Positions 1-7,715 of a DNA stretch of 64,000 bases are shown piece by piece. The notes under the pieces are model-generated. The model saw nothing but the letters and a program-made list of their open reading frames with translations. It was not told the DNA's origin and searched no databases. Within the stretch, counting starts at the first letter, position 1. Each line of letters opens with the position of its first letter. Origin of the DNA: Prevotella sp. GTDB lineage: Bacteria > Bacteroidota > Bacteroidia > Bacteroidales > Bacteroidaceae. The stretch lies in NCBI GenBank assembly GCA_017960525.1, contig JAGCZA010000027.1, positions 1 through 64,000 of the forward strand. Direction: 5' to 3'. The position numbers and the translations under genes were made by a program.

Positions 1-339
1 CCGCACCTTGTCTGCAATGACAGGGGATACATCTCACCGAAGCTGTTTGAGGTACTCTTTGAGGACAGGGTACACCTGGTTACGGGAATCAAGGTGAACA
101 TGAAGAACAAACTCATGCCCATGTGGGACAAAATCATGCTGCGAAAGAGATACATCATCGAGACCATCAACGACATACTCAAGAACACGGCACAGTTGGT
201 ACACTCAAGGCACAGGTCGGTCAACAATTTTATCATGAACATGATTTCGGCATTGGCGGCATACTGCTTCTTTGACAACAAACCACAGGCTTTGGAGGGA
301 TATTGCATCGAAGACACTAAACAACTCATGCTGTTTTAG
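1..339 (+). mobile_element. IS982-family transposase, 5'-truncated by window edge
   Basis: C-terminal part of a DDE transposase that cuts and joins insertion-sequence ends. The frame is open from base 1, so the true start lies left of the window; 112 codons are visible. The visible protein contains a GYIS..LFE segment, NMKNKLMPMWDK, the conserved LRKRYIIETIND segment (with the likely last catalytic Glu), and HSRHRSVNNFIMNMIS near the end, an order typical of IS982 transposases. The reading frame is intact to a normal stop, so there is no sign of decay in the visible part. The right end of the element probably lies just after the gene, around 340-365, but the left terminal repeat is not visible for comparison. 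Family call is firm; whether the element is complete cannot be judged. Confidence 0.85.
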
Positions 340-420
340 CAATCCTTATCCCGAACTGGCGTAGAAGATGGACCGCGACTACCAGACGTCGCAGAAGTCA
401 CGCCAAAATTGAATAAAATA

Positions 421-457
421 AATCCGCTAAGTATTGATTTCAATTACTTAGCGGATT
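421..457 (-). terminator. Rho-independent terminator of tRNA-Gln
   Basis: Perfect 13-bp inverted repeat (421-433 and 445-457, AATCCGCTAAGTA/TACTTAGCGGATT) with an 11-nt loop. On the minus strand it follows the tRNA by a few bases and is followed by a T-rich run (TTTATTTTATT). It also separates the tRNA from the transposase. Confidence 0.85.
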
Positions 458-463
458 AATTTG

Positions 464-534
464 TTGGGGTACCCGGACTCGAACCAGGAAAGGCAGGACC
501 AGAATCTGCAGTGTTACCATTACACCATACCCCA
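464..534 (-). tRNA. tRNA-Gln (anticodon CTG)
   Basis: On the minus strand the 71-nt cloverleaf is: 7-bp acceptor TGGGGTA/TACCCCA with the U1-A72 pair seen in tRNA-Gln, discriminator A, D-stem GTGT/ACAC, anticodon loop TTCTGGT giving anticodon CTG (reads CAG), and T-stem CCTGG/CCGGG around TTCGAGT. CCA is not encoded. The innermost anticodon-stem pair (A31-C39) is a mismatch, which is unusual. A consensus promoter lies about 50 bp upstream and a strong terminator follows. Confidence 0.93.
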
Positions 535-582
535 AACACATTCTAAAGCTTAGCACCAGACCTCTGTCGTGAAATGCGGGTG

Positions 583-613
583 CAAAGGTACGCAATTTTC
601 TGAAACCGCCAAA
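583..613 (-). promoter_or_regulatory. Bacteroidetes-type promoter for tRNA-Gln
   Basis: Minus strand reads TTTG (610-613), 19 nt, TACCTTTG (583-590), an exact match to the Bacteroidetes primary-sigma pattern TTTG-N19-21-TAnnTTTG. It faces the tRNA gene. Confidence 0.8.
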
Positions 614-705
614 ACTTTTCCGCACTTTTTTAAGAAAAATGCAGAAAAAAGTGGTTTTTCACTAAAAAAGAAGCAGCAACAGGCGGGAATGACACAAAAT
701 AATTG

Positions 706-713
706 TAACTTTG
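706..713 (+). promoter_or_regulatory. -7 box upstream of trmO
   Basis: TAACTTTG matches the Bacteroidetes -7 consensus about 31 bp before the ATG at 744. No good -33 TTTG is seen at the expected distance, so only the -7 element is supported. Confidence 0.5.
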
Positions 714-743
714 CAACAACTTGGACAAAGACAGAAAACTACA

Positions 744-1436
744 ATGAACATCGAACCTATTGCCTACTTCCATTCGCCACTGACAGCAAAGTTCGGCGTG
801 CCCCGGCAAAGCGGGCTGGCCCCCGACCTGCCAGGAAGGATTGTATTGGTGCCCGAATTCAGGAATACAGACGCATTGAGGGGGCTTGAGGGCTTCGACT
901 ATCTATGGCTGATATGGGGCTTTTCAGCCAATCGCACAGAAGCCAGAGGGGCCACCGTCCGTCCGCCACGACTGGGAGGTAACGAGCGCGTGGGTGTCTT
1001 TGCCTCACGGTCGCCGTTCCGCCCCAACGGTATGGGACTCTCGGCGGTAAAAATCGAGAAAGTGGAAACCACTACCGACTGCGGGCCGGTGATTCACGTG
1101 AAGGGTGCCGACCTGATGGACGGCACACCCATCTACGACATCAAGCCCTACGTGGCCTACGCCGACAGCCATCCGAAGGCTAAAGGCGGCTTTACCGACA
1201 ACAGGACGTGGAGCACGCTGGAAGTTGCCTTTGCCGACGGGCTGGACTGCTGTTTCAGCGAGTCAGAACTGAAGGCGCTGAAGCAACTGCTGGCCCAAGA
1301 CCCACGGCCGCACTACCACGACGACGCGGAACGCATCTACGGGATGGATTACGCTGGGCGCAACGTCAGGTTCAAGGTGGCAGGAACCACGTTGACGGTG
1401 GTTAATGTGGAAAAGAGCGAAACAGAAATTTGTTAA
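744..1436 (+). CDS. trmO: tRNA (N6-threonylcarbamoyl-A37) methyltransferase TrmO
   Basis: TsaA/TrmO-like SAM-dependent enzyme that N6-methylates t6A37 in tRNA(Thr); acts in the cytosol. The 230-residue product starts MNIEPIAYFHSPL, and carries the family core FDYLWLIWGF (about 51-60), SRSPFRPNGMGLS (88-100) and YDIKPYVAYAD (about 131-141). The length fits E. coli YaeB (about 235). I chose the ATG at 744 because it begins the conserved N-terminal strand and sits about 30 bp after a -7 box; an in-frame upstream ATG at 711 falls on that box. It is probably monocistronic: a 108-bp gap with a new -7 box precedes the next gene. Confidence 0.88.
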   Translation: MNIEPIAYFHSPLTAKFGVPRQSGLAPDLPGRIVLVPEFRNTDALRGLEGFDYLWLIWGFSANRTEARGATVRPPRLGGNERVGVFASRSPFRPNGMGLSAVKIEKVETTTDCGPVIHVKGADLMDGTPIYDIKPYVAYADSHPKAKGGFTDNRTWSTLEVAFADGLDCCFSESELKALKQLLAQDPRPHYHDDAERIYGMDYAGRNVRFKVAGTTLTVVNVEKSETEIC

Positions 1437-1495
1437 TTTATGTCTAACAAAGACAAAAAACTGAGGCGGGAGGAATGTTTCTTCATTTTTATGCG

Positions 1496-1503
1496 TACCT
1501 TTG
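1496..1503 (+). promoter_or_regulatory. -7 box upstream of nucleotidyltransferase-metK operon
   Basis: TACCTTTG 42 bp before the ATG at 1545. The -33 region is not recognisable at the proper spacing, so this is a partial promoter call. Confidence 0.45.
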
Positions 1504-1544
1504 CAGCCTGAAATAATATTCACCTTTTATAATATTACAAGACT

Positions 1545-2486
1545 ATGAAACCTACGTTATTCCTGCTCGCTGCTGGCATGGGCAGCCGCTACGGTGGCTT
1601 GAAGCAGCTCGACGGTCTGGGCCCCAACGGCGAGACCATTATGGACTATAGTATCTACGACGCCATCCAGGCTGGATTCGGCAAGATTGTATGGGTTATC
1701 CGCAAAGACTTCGAGGAGCAGTTCCGCACGCAGATTCTCTCGAAATATGAAGGCCAAGTGCCTTGCGAACTCTGCTTCCAGGCTCTCGACGCTCTGCCCG
1801 AAGGCTTCAGCGTTCCAGAAGGCCGCGTCAAGCCCTGGGGAACCAACCACGCCGTGCTGATGGGCAAGGACGTCATCAAGGAGCCGTTCTGCGTCATCAA
1901 CTGCGACGACTTCTATGGCCGCGACGCCTTTATGCAGATAGGCAAGTTCCTGTCGTCCCTGCCTGAAGGTGCCAAGAACCAGTATGCAATGGTGGGCTTC
2001 CGCGTGAGCAACACGCTGAGCGAGAACGGCACTGTGGCTCGTGGCGTCTGCGCCTACAACGAAAAGCGCCATCTGACCGACGTTGTGGAGCGCACAGAGA
2101 TTGTGCGTTGCGCCGAGGACGGCTCGCAGGCCGGTGCTGCCGACCAGCCCATCCGCTTCAAGGACGAGCAGGGCAAGTGGCAGGCACTGGGCGAGAATGT
2201 GCCCGTTTCGATGAACATGTGGGGCTTCACACCCGACTACTTCGACTACAGCGAAGCCTACTTCAAGGAGTTCCTCAGCGACCCGAAGAATATGGAGAAC
2301 CTGAAGGCTGAGTTCTTCATCCCCCTGATGGTGAACAAACTCATCACCGAGGGAACGGCCACCTGCGAGGTGCTCGACACCACCAGCGTCTGGTTCGGCG
2401 TGACCTATGCTGCCGACCGCGAAGCCACTGTGCAGCGCATCAAGAAACTCGTTGACGACGGCATCTATCCCAACAAACTTTTCTAA
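1545..2486 (+). CDS. NTP-transferase-fold sugar nucleotidyltransferase
   Basis: The 313-residue product begins with the nucleotide-binding signature LAAGMGSRYGGLKQ (residues 8-21), has KPWGTNHAVL near 97-106 and a metal-binding VINCDDFYG near 118-126, as in sugar-1-phosphate nucleotidyltransferases of the GlmU/RmlA fold. It would transfer a nucleotidyl group from an NTP to a sugar phosphate or related acceptor; the substrate cannot be told from sequence. There is no second domain. It lies 9 bp before metK and is probably co-transcribed with it. Confidence 0.75.
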   Translation: MKPTLFLLAAGMGSRYGGLKQLDGLGPNGETIMDYSIYDAIQAGFGKIVWVIRKDFEEQFRTQILSKYEGQVPCELCFQALDALPEGFSVPEGRVKPWGTNHAVLMGKDVIKEPFCVINCDDFYGRDAFMQIGKFLSSLPEGAKNQYAMVGFRVSNTLSENGTVARGVCAYNEKRHLTDVVERTEIVRCAEDGSQAGAADQPIRFKDEQGKWQALGENVPVSMNMWGFTPDYFDYSEAYFKEFLSDPKNMENLKAEFFIPLMVNKLITEGTATCEVLDTTSVWFGVTYAADREATVQRIKKLVDDGIYPNKLF

Positions 2487-2495
2487 TCCACAATT

Positions 2496-3755
2496 ATGGC
2501 ATACCTATTTACGTCTGAGTCGGTGTCGGAGGGACATCCTGACAAAGTGGCCGACCAGATTTCGGATGCTTTGCTCGACCAGTTCCTGGCCTACGACGAA
2601 CATTCACGTTGCGCCATTGAGACCTTCGTCACCACCGGCCAGGTGGTGATTATGGGCGAAGTGAGCAGCAATGTCTACATCGACCTGCAGACCATTGCGC
2701 GCAAAACCATCAAGAAAATCGGCTACACAAAGGCCGAGTACCAGTTTGACGGCGACTCGTGCGGCATTCTGACCGCCATCCACGAGCAGAGTGCCGACAT
2801 CAACCGAGGTGTGGACCGCGACGATGAGGCAGAACAAGGTGCTGGCGACCAGGGTATGATGTTCGGCTATGCCACCAACGAGACGGAGAGTCTGATGCCT
2901 GTAACGCTCGACCTGGCGCACCTCATCGTGCGCACGCTGGCCGACATCCGCAAGGAGGGGAAGCAGATGACCTATCTGCGTCCCGATGCCAAGAGTCAGG
3001 TGACGGTGCAGTACAGCGACGACGGTATTCCCGAGCGCATCGACACCATCGTGGTATCGACGCAGCACGACGAGTTCGACAACGACGACGAGCGCATGCT
3101 GCAACGCATCAAGGACGATGTGGTGAACATCTTGATTCCCCGCGTGAAAGAGCAGATTCACTCGGAAAAGGTGCTTGCTCTCTTCGGCGACGACATCAAG
3201 TACTACGTGAATCCCACGGGCAAATTTGTCATCGGAGGTCCTCACGGCGACACCGGCCTCACGGGCCGCAAAATCATCGTCGACACCTACGGCGGCAAGG
3301 GAGCCCACGGCGGCGGTGCCTTCAGCGGAAAAGACTCCAGCAAGGTGGACCGCTCTGCGGCCTACGCTGCCCGCCACATTGCCAAGAATATGGTGGCTGC
3401 CGGCGTGAGCGACGAGATGCTCGTACAGGTGAGTTATGCCATCGGTGTGGCCAAGCCCATGAACATCTACGTGAACACCTACGGGCGCAGCCACGTGAAG
3501 ATGAGCGACGGCGAGATTGCCCAGCGGATAGAGAAACTGTTCGACCTGCGTCCGAAGGCCATCGAGCGCTCGCTGAAACTCCGCCAGCCCATCTACCTGG
3601 AAACGGCTGCCTACGGCCACATGGGCCGACAGTCGCAGGTGATAAAGAAGACTTTCACCAGTCACTACCACGAGACGAAGGTTATCGACGTGGAACTTTT
3701 CACCTGGGAGAAACTGGACCGCGTGGACGACATCAAGCGTGAGTTCGGCCTGTGA
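2496..3755 (+). CDS. metK: S-adenosylmethionine synthetase
   Basis: Makes S-adenosylmethionine from methionine and ATP; cytosolic tetramer. The 419-residue protein shows the hallmarks: [12 protein letters not shown] (13-24), [15 protein letters not shown] (from 115), [17 protein letters not shown] and the glycine-rich P-loop-like GGGAFSGKD near 270-280. The length is typical of Bacteroidetes MetK (slightly longer than E. coli). It follows the nucleotidyltransferase by 9 bp. The next gene begins at a GTG overlapping its stop codon, so translation may be coupled. Confidence 0.96.
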   Translation: MAYLFTSESVSEGHPDKVADQISDALLDQFLAYDEHSRCAIETFVTTGQVVIMGEVSSNVYIDLQTIARKTIKKIGYTKAEYQFDGDSCGILTAIHEQSADINRGVDRDDEAEQGAGDQGMMFGYATNETESLMPVTLDLAHLIVRTLADIRKEGKQMTYLRPDAKSQVTVQYSDDGIPERIDTIVVSTQHDEFDNDDERMLQRIKDDVVNILIPRVKEQIHSEKVLALFGDDIKYYVNPTGKFVIGGPHGDTGLTGRKIIVDTYGGKGAHGGGAFSGKDSSKVDRSAAYAARHIAKNMVAAGVSDEMLVQVSYAIGVAKPMNIYVNTYGRSHVKMSDGEIAQRIEKLFDLRPKAIERSLKLRQPIYLETAAYGHMGRQSQVIKKTFTSHYHETKVIDVELFTWEKLDRVDDIKREFGL

Positions 3756-4705
3756 TACTGAGCAACAACATTGACAGTCTTTCTGGGGAAGGCTACACCA
3801 GTACAAACCCCACTTTAAGTTTGGACGAATCAAACTCCCAGTTTGGTTCGTCCAAACAAGGAGTTTGGACGAACCAAACTCCAACGCCCATTCCGCCCCC
3901 GCCTGCCGAGGCCGAAAAGCCCTTCAGCCTGACCGACTGGGCAGGGAAGGGCTTTTTTGACCGTATAGACTCCCTGGGCGGGCAATCTTTGCAGCAAAGT
4001 CACACCACGGGCGTACCTGGCGACCAACTGCCTTACACCGTGAGAGGCGACTCTGTCATCTCGATACTGCTCATTGCCTGCTTCGTGGTGTTCGTGCTCA
4101 GTGTCTCGCGCTCGATGAACTTCCTCACCCGCCAACTCAAGAACTTCGTTTTCCCCACACACAACGAAAGTGCTGAAAACGGTGCGGGGCCGGTGATGCA
4201 CTTCCTGGTCTTTCTGGTGTTTGTCGACTGTCTGACGCTGGCCATCGGCTCCTACATCATTGCCACGAGCAAACTGGACGCCCACTTTATGTTGAACGGT
4301 GACATCCTGGTCATCGTCGCCTTCTTTGGCCTGTTTGTCCTCTACTTTTTGGCCAAAGGACTGCTCTACAGACTGGTGAACGCCGTGTTCTTCGATGGTA
4401 AAAGGAATTTACAAATGACGCATACCTTCATCTTACTTGCTGCCGCTGAAGGTGTCCTGCTTTTTCCGATGGTGTTGTTGCAAGTTTATTTCGACCTGAC
4501 AGAGGAAAAAGCAATATATTATTTCGGATTTGTTCTAATTTTAAACAAATTATTGTCCTTTTATAAGGGTTGGCACATCTTTTTTCGCCAAAATGGCGGC
4601 GTTTTGCAAACTTTTTTGTACTTTTGTGCGCTCGAAATGGTCCCTTTGCTGGCTTTTGTCGGCATTTGGCTGATGACAATCGATTTGTTGAAAATAAATT
4701 TTTAG
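3752..4705 (+). CDS. DUF4271 integral membrane protein with repeat-derived N-terminus
   Basis: Bacteroidetes-specific membrane protein of unknown function. After an N-terminal stretch of about 90 residues there are about six hydrophobic segments (for example [56 protein letters not shown]), ending in a short hydrophobic tail. Start is GTG at 3752, overlapping the metK stop; no ATG exists before the membrane domain. Residues about 22-44 are encoded by a three-unit array of the palindromic repeat found elsewhere in this window between genes (3818-3880), so this part of the protein is repeat DNA read in frame. hemD follows by 13 bp, a neighbourhood often seen in the phylum. A true start further in, at a non-ATG codon, is possible. 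Confidence 0.75.
   Translation: MILSNNIDSLSGEGYTSTNPTLSLDESNSQFGSSKQGVWTNQTPTPIPPPPAEAEKPFSLTDWAGKGFFDRIDSLGGQSLQQSHTTGVPGDQLPYTVRGDSVISILLIACFVVFVLSVSRSMNFLTRQLKNFVFPTHNESAENGAGPVMHFLVFLVFVDCLTLAIGSYIIATSKLDAHFMLNGDILVIVAFFGLFVLYFLAKGLLYRLVNAVFFDGKRNLQMTHTFILLAAAEGVLLFPMVLLQVYFDLTEEKAIYYFGFVLILNKLLSFYKGWHIFFRQNGGVLQTFLYFCALEMVPLLAFVGIWLMTIDLLKINF
3818..3880. repeat. 22-nt-period palindrome array, copy 1 (inside CDS)
   Basis: Three 19-nt units (3818-3836, 3840-3858, 3862-3880) with 3-nt spacers, of the form AGTTTGGACGAACCAAACT. Each unit can form a 7-bp hairpin with a 5-nt loop. The middle unit is in the opposite orientation. This is the only one of five arrays in the window that falls inside a coding region. 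Confidence 0.9.
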
Positions 4706-4718
4706 GACATATACAGAG

Positions 4719-5468
4719 ATGATCAAGAAGATTTTGGTTTCCCAACCCAAACCCACAAGCGACAAGTCGCCCTACTTCGACATTGCCGAGCGTTTTGGTG
4801 TGGAAATGATTTTCCGCCCTTTCATCAAGGTTGAAGGAATGACCGCCCGCGAATTCCGCACCCAAAAAGTCAGTATTTCCGACTTTACGGCAGTTGTATT
4901 CACCTCACGTCACGCCATTGACCACTTCTTTACATTGGCCAAAGAGTTGCGCGTAAACATACCTGAGACGATGAAGTATTTCTGCGTCACAGAGACCATT
5001 GCTCTCTATATACAGAAGTACGTGCAATATCGCAAGCGCAAGGTGTTCTTCGGTTCGTCAGGCCGCGTTGACGACCTGCTGCCAATGATGGTGAAGCACA
5101 AGACAGAGAAGTATCTGGTGCCGCAGAGCGACGTTCACAACGACTCGCTGACAAAGTTGTTCGACTCAAAGAAACTCAACCACACGGAGTGTGTGATGTA
5201 TAAGACGGTGAGCAACGATTTCACCGAGGAGGAAATCAAGAACTTCGACTACGATATGCTCATCTTCTTCAGCCCCTCCGGCATAGAGGCCCTGACGAAG
5301 AACTTCCCCAATTTTGACCAAGGCAACATTGCCATCGCCACCTTCGGACCCGCCACCGCAAAGGCTGTGACCGACGCTGGCCTGCGCCTCGACTTGGAGG
5401 CTCCCTCAGAGAAATATCCCTCGATGACGGGGGCTTTGCAGCACTATCTGCTCTTACAGGAAGAGTGA
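4719..5468 (+). CDS. hemD: Uroporphyrinogen-III synthase
   Basis: Closes hydroxymethylbilane to uroporphyrinogen III in haem/sirohaem/corrin synthesis. The 249-residue protein has the two-domain HemD layout: ILVSQPKPTSDKSPYFDIA at the N-terminus, VVFTSRHAIDHFF near 60, YKTVSND near 160, and the second-domain IFFSPSGIEAL (about 180-190) and IATFGPATAKAV (about 206-217). HemD is poorly conserved, but this is the standard Bacteroidetes form. It lies 13 bp after the DUF4271 gene and 6 bp before rnpA. Confidence 0.85.
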   Translation: MIKKILVSQPKPTSDKSPYFDIAERFGVEMIFRPFIKVEGMTAREFRTQKVSISDFTAVVFTSRHAIDHFFTLAKELRVNIPETMKYFCVTETIALYIQKYVQYRKRKVFFGSSGRVDDLLPMMVKHKTEKYLVPQSDVHNDSLTKLFDSKKLNHTECVMYKTVSNDFTEEEIKNFDYDMLIFFSPSGIEALTKNFPNFDQGNIAIATFGPATAKAVTDAGLRLDLEAPSEKYPSMTGALQHYLLLQEE

Positions 5469-5474
5469 TAAGTG

Positions 5475-5903
5475 ATGAGCGACGAGAGCCGGCCGGAAGA
5501 GACAGGAAGAGTGGGAGGAAGACTTAGAAAGCGGGAACGCATAATAAGCCAAAAGCAGATAGACCAACTCTTCAGCGGGGGCCAGAGCCAGTCTTTGGCC
5601 GCCTTTCCTTTGCGTGCCGTATATATGCAGATGGCCAAAGAGGCGGAAGCAGAGTCGGTACAGATTTTGGTGAGTGTGCCGAAGCGGAAATTGCACCACG
5701 CCGTAGACCGCAACCGCGTGAAGCGACAGGTACGCGAAGCCTACCGCAAGCAGAAGACGCTGCTGACGAGCCGCCTGAACGAAGGCCAGCGAATGGCTGT
5801 GGCCTTTCTGTGGCTCAGCGACAGACTGTATTCCTCGGCTGAGATTGACAGCCGTATGAAGAGCCTTTTAGAGCGAATAAACCTAAGAACTACAGATATT
5901 TAA
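5475..5903 (+). CDS. rnpA: Ribonuclease P protein component
   Basis: Protein subunit of RNase P, which binds the catalytic RNA and the 5' leader of pre-tRNA. It is recognised by the RNR motif [15 protein letters not shown] and by [17 protein letters not shown] at the N-terminus. I use the ATG at 5475 (142 residues); a GTG one codon earlier is equivalent. The gene lies 6 bp after hemD and 4 bp before yidD, the usual rnpA-yidD pairing. Confidence 0.92.
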   Translation: MSDESRPEETGRVGGRLRKRERIISQKQIDQLFSGGQSQSLAAFPLRAVYMQMAKEAEAESVQILVSVPKRKLHHAVDRNRVKRQVREAYRKQKTLLTSRLNEGQRMAVAFLWLSDRLYSSAEIDSRMKSLLERINLRTTDI

Positions 5904-5907
5904 ACCT

Positions 5908-6150
5908 ATGAGACAATTGTGGCATTGCCTGAGCATAATGCTGAAGTGGATGCTGCTTATGCCCATTGTTTTTTATCAGCGCTGCATCAGCCCCTTTACG
6001 CCTGCGGCGTGCCGATTCACGCCCACCTGTTCGCAGTATGCCCGCGAGGCCATTATGAAGTACGGCCCCGTGAAAGGCTTGGGACTGGCCATCTGGCGCA
6101 TACTGCGGTGCAATCCGTGGGGCGGCAGCGGCTACGACCCAGTACCGTGA
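5908..6150 (+). CDS. yidD: Membrane protein insertion efficiency factor YidD
   Basis: Small (80 aa) membrane-associated protein that assists YidC-dependent insertion. The diagnostic cysteine-rich core [14 protein letters not shown] is followed by [21 protein letters not shown] and GGSGYDPVP. It is preceded by a hydrophobic helix. It starts 4 bp after the rnpA stop. The downstream secreted gene begins within 25 bp, so the same transcript may continue. Confidence 0.94.
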   Translation: MRQLWHCLSIMLKWMLLMPIVFYQRCISPFTPAACRFTPTCSQYAREAIMKYGPVKGLGLAIWRILRCNPWGGSGYDPVP

Positions 6151-6173
6151 AACCCTATCAATCTTGCTTTTTT

Positions 6174-7715
6174 ATGGAAACAATGAAGAGACTGTGCGTG
6201 GCCGCTATGCTGCTTGTAACGGCCTGTATTGGAGCAAAGGCCCAAGAGACTGCAAACATCACGGCTACCGACGCCAAAAGTCTGCAACTTGCGCTCAGGC
6301 AGGCCAGGGAGTGGCGGCGCACGGGCGACCCGCGCTGCAAAAACGGCATCAGCATCACGCTGAAGGCTGGCCGCTACTATATGGAGGAGCCGCTTTTCCT
6401 GCGCCCGGAGGACAGCGGTACAAAGGCTTCGCCCACCATCATCCGTGGAGAAAAGGGGGCCGTCGTCTGCGGCAACCCTCGACAGCAGCACACGCAACTG
6501 TGGCCAAAGGAGGGTATGGCGCGGATGCTGAACTTCGACACGCAGAAGCGTACCATCACCATCCCCACCCCGCCAAAGGAGGTGCTGGAGCGGATACCTA
6601 CGGCAGAGCAACCAGACCAACTGTTTGAGATGGTAGTCCACCAACGCTGGGCCGTCGCCATCCTGCGCATCAAGTCATTTGCAGTACGCGGCGACTCTAC
6701 CGTCGTCTCGTTTATGGAGCCTGAAAGCCGACTGGAGTTCGAGCATCCCTGGCCGCAGCCCGTCATTGGCGGCGAAAGGGGAAACAGTTCGTTCCTGCTG
6801 CGCACGACAGAACTGCGCGACGGCATCGAGCAACTGGTCATCGTCGACGGGGCCAATCACGTCAGGTTCCAGGGCCTCACCTTCGAGCACACCTGCTGGA
6901 ACCGCCCGCTGCACAAGGGCCACGTCACCCTGCAAGGCGGATTCCCCCTCGTAGATGCCTATAAACTGAAAGAAAATCCCGGCCTGCCCTGGGACGAGGG
7001 CCTTGAAAACCAGGCGTGGATTGAGCGACCAGTCAGTGCCGTCACCGTGCGCAATGCCCGTGAAGTGGATTTCTCGGATTGCCGCTTCCTGCATCTTGGC
7101 GCCACCGCGCTCGACTACGAAAGCATCGACGACGGAACCATTACGGACTGCACATTCGAGGACATCGGCGGCACGGCCATTATGGCCGGCTCGTTTGCCG
7201 AGAGTCCACGCGAGGTGCATCGTCCTTACAGCGACCTGGCCAACCAATGTCGTGAGCTAAACATCATAAAGAACACCATCCACGATGCTGCCAACGAGGA
7301 TTGGGGAGCCGTCGCCATCAGTTGCGGGTACGTGCGGGAATGCACCATCTGGGAAAATACCGTCAGTCACGTCAACTACAGTGGCATTTGCATTGGCTGG
7401 GGATGGACACCGCACGACACGGGGATGACAGGAAACATCATCGAAGGCAACACGGTAAGCGACTACGCCCGACAACTCTACGATGCCGGCGGCATCTACA
7501 CGCTTTCCAACCAGCCTGGCTCCCGAATCACCGACAACCAGATCTCTCAGCCCTTCCCCGCCCCCTACGCCACGAACAACCGCGCCTTCTGCATTTATCT
7601 CGATGCCCGTACCGACGGGTTCACCCTCAGCGGCAACACCACCGAAGGACGCCCCATCCGACGCGACGAAATAGGCGACAACCACCCTGGCCCCAACCTC
7701 ATCTTCAAGCAATGA
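6174..7715 (+). CDS. Secreted right-handed beta-helix protein (pectate-lyase-like fold)
   Basis: 513 residues. A signal peptide (METMKRLCVAAMLLVTACIGAKAQ; ATG at 6183 is an alternative) directs export. The body has short repeated beta-helix rungs rich in N, D and G (VDGANHVRFQGLTFEH, VRNAREVDFSDCRFLHLGA, GTITDCTFEDIGG, CTIWENTVSHVNYSGICIG, NIIEGNTVSDYA), the pattern of right-handed parallel beta-helix polysaccharide lyases and hydrolases. An exact CAZy family cannot be assigned by eye. The last codons overlap the start of the GH31 gene (ATGA), so the two are translationally coupled and probably act on the same glycan. Confidence 0.8.
   Translation: METMKRLCVAAMLLVTACIGAKAQETANITATDAKSLQLALRQAREWRRTGDPRCKNGISITLKAGRYYMEEPLFLRPEDSGTKASPTIIRGEKGAVVCGNPRQQHTQLWPKEGMARMLNFDTQKRTITIPTPPKEVLERIPTAEQPDQLFEMVVHQRWAVAILRIKSFAVRGDSTVVSFMEPESRLEFEHPWPQPVIGGERGNSSFLLRTTELRDGIEQLVIVDGANHVRFQGLTFEHTCWNRPLHKGHVTLQGGFPLVDAYKLKENPGLPWDEGLENQAWIERPVSAVTVRNAREVDFSDCRFLHLGATALDYESIDDGTITDCTFEDIGGTAIMAGSFAESPREVHRPYSDLANQCRELNIIKNTIHDAANEDWGAVAISCGYVRECTIWENTVSHVNYSGICIGWGWTPHDTGMTGNIIEGNTVSDYARQLYDAGGIYTLSNQPGSRITDNQISQPFPAPYATNNRAFCIYLDARTDGFTLSGNTTEGRPIRRDEIGDNHPGPNLIFKQ

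Noticed and set aside
2604..3884. 426-residue antisense frame over metK
   Set aside because: Shadow of the highly conserved metK gene.
7301..7711. Longer GH31 protein starting upstream
   Set aside because: The extension lies in another frame of the beta-helix gene and encodes Arg/His-rich sequence without family similarity; ATG at 7712 is coupled and matches the domain start.
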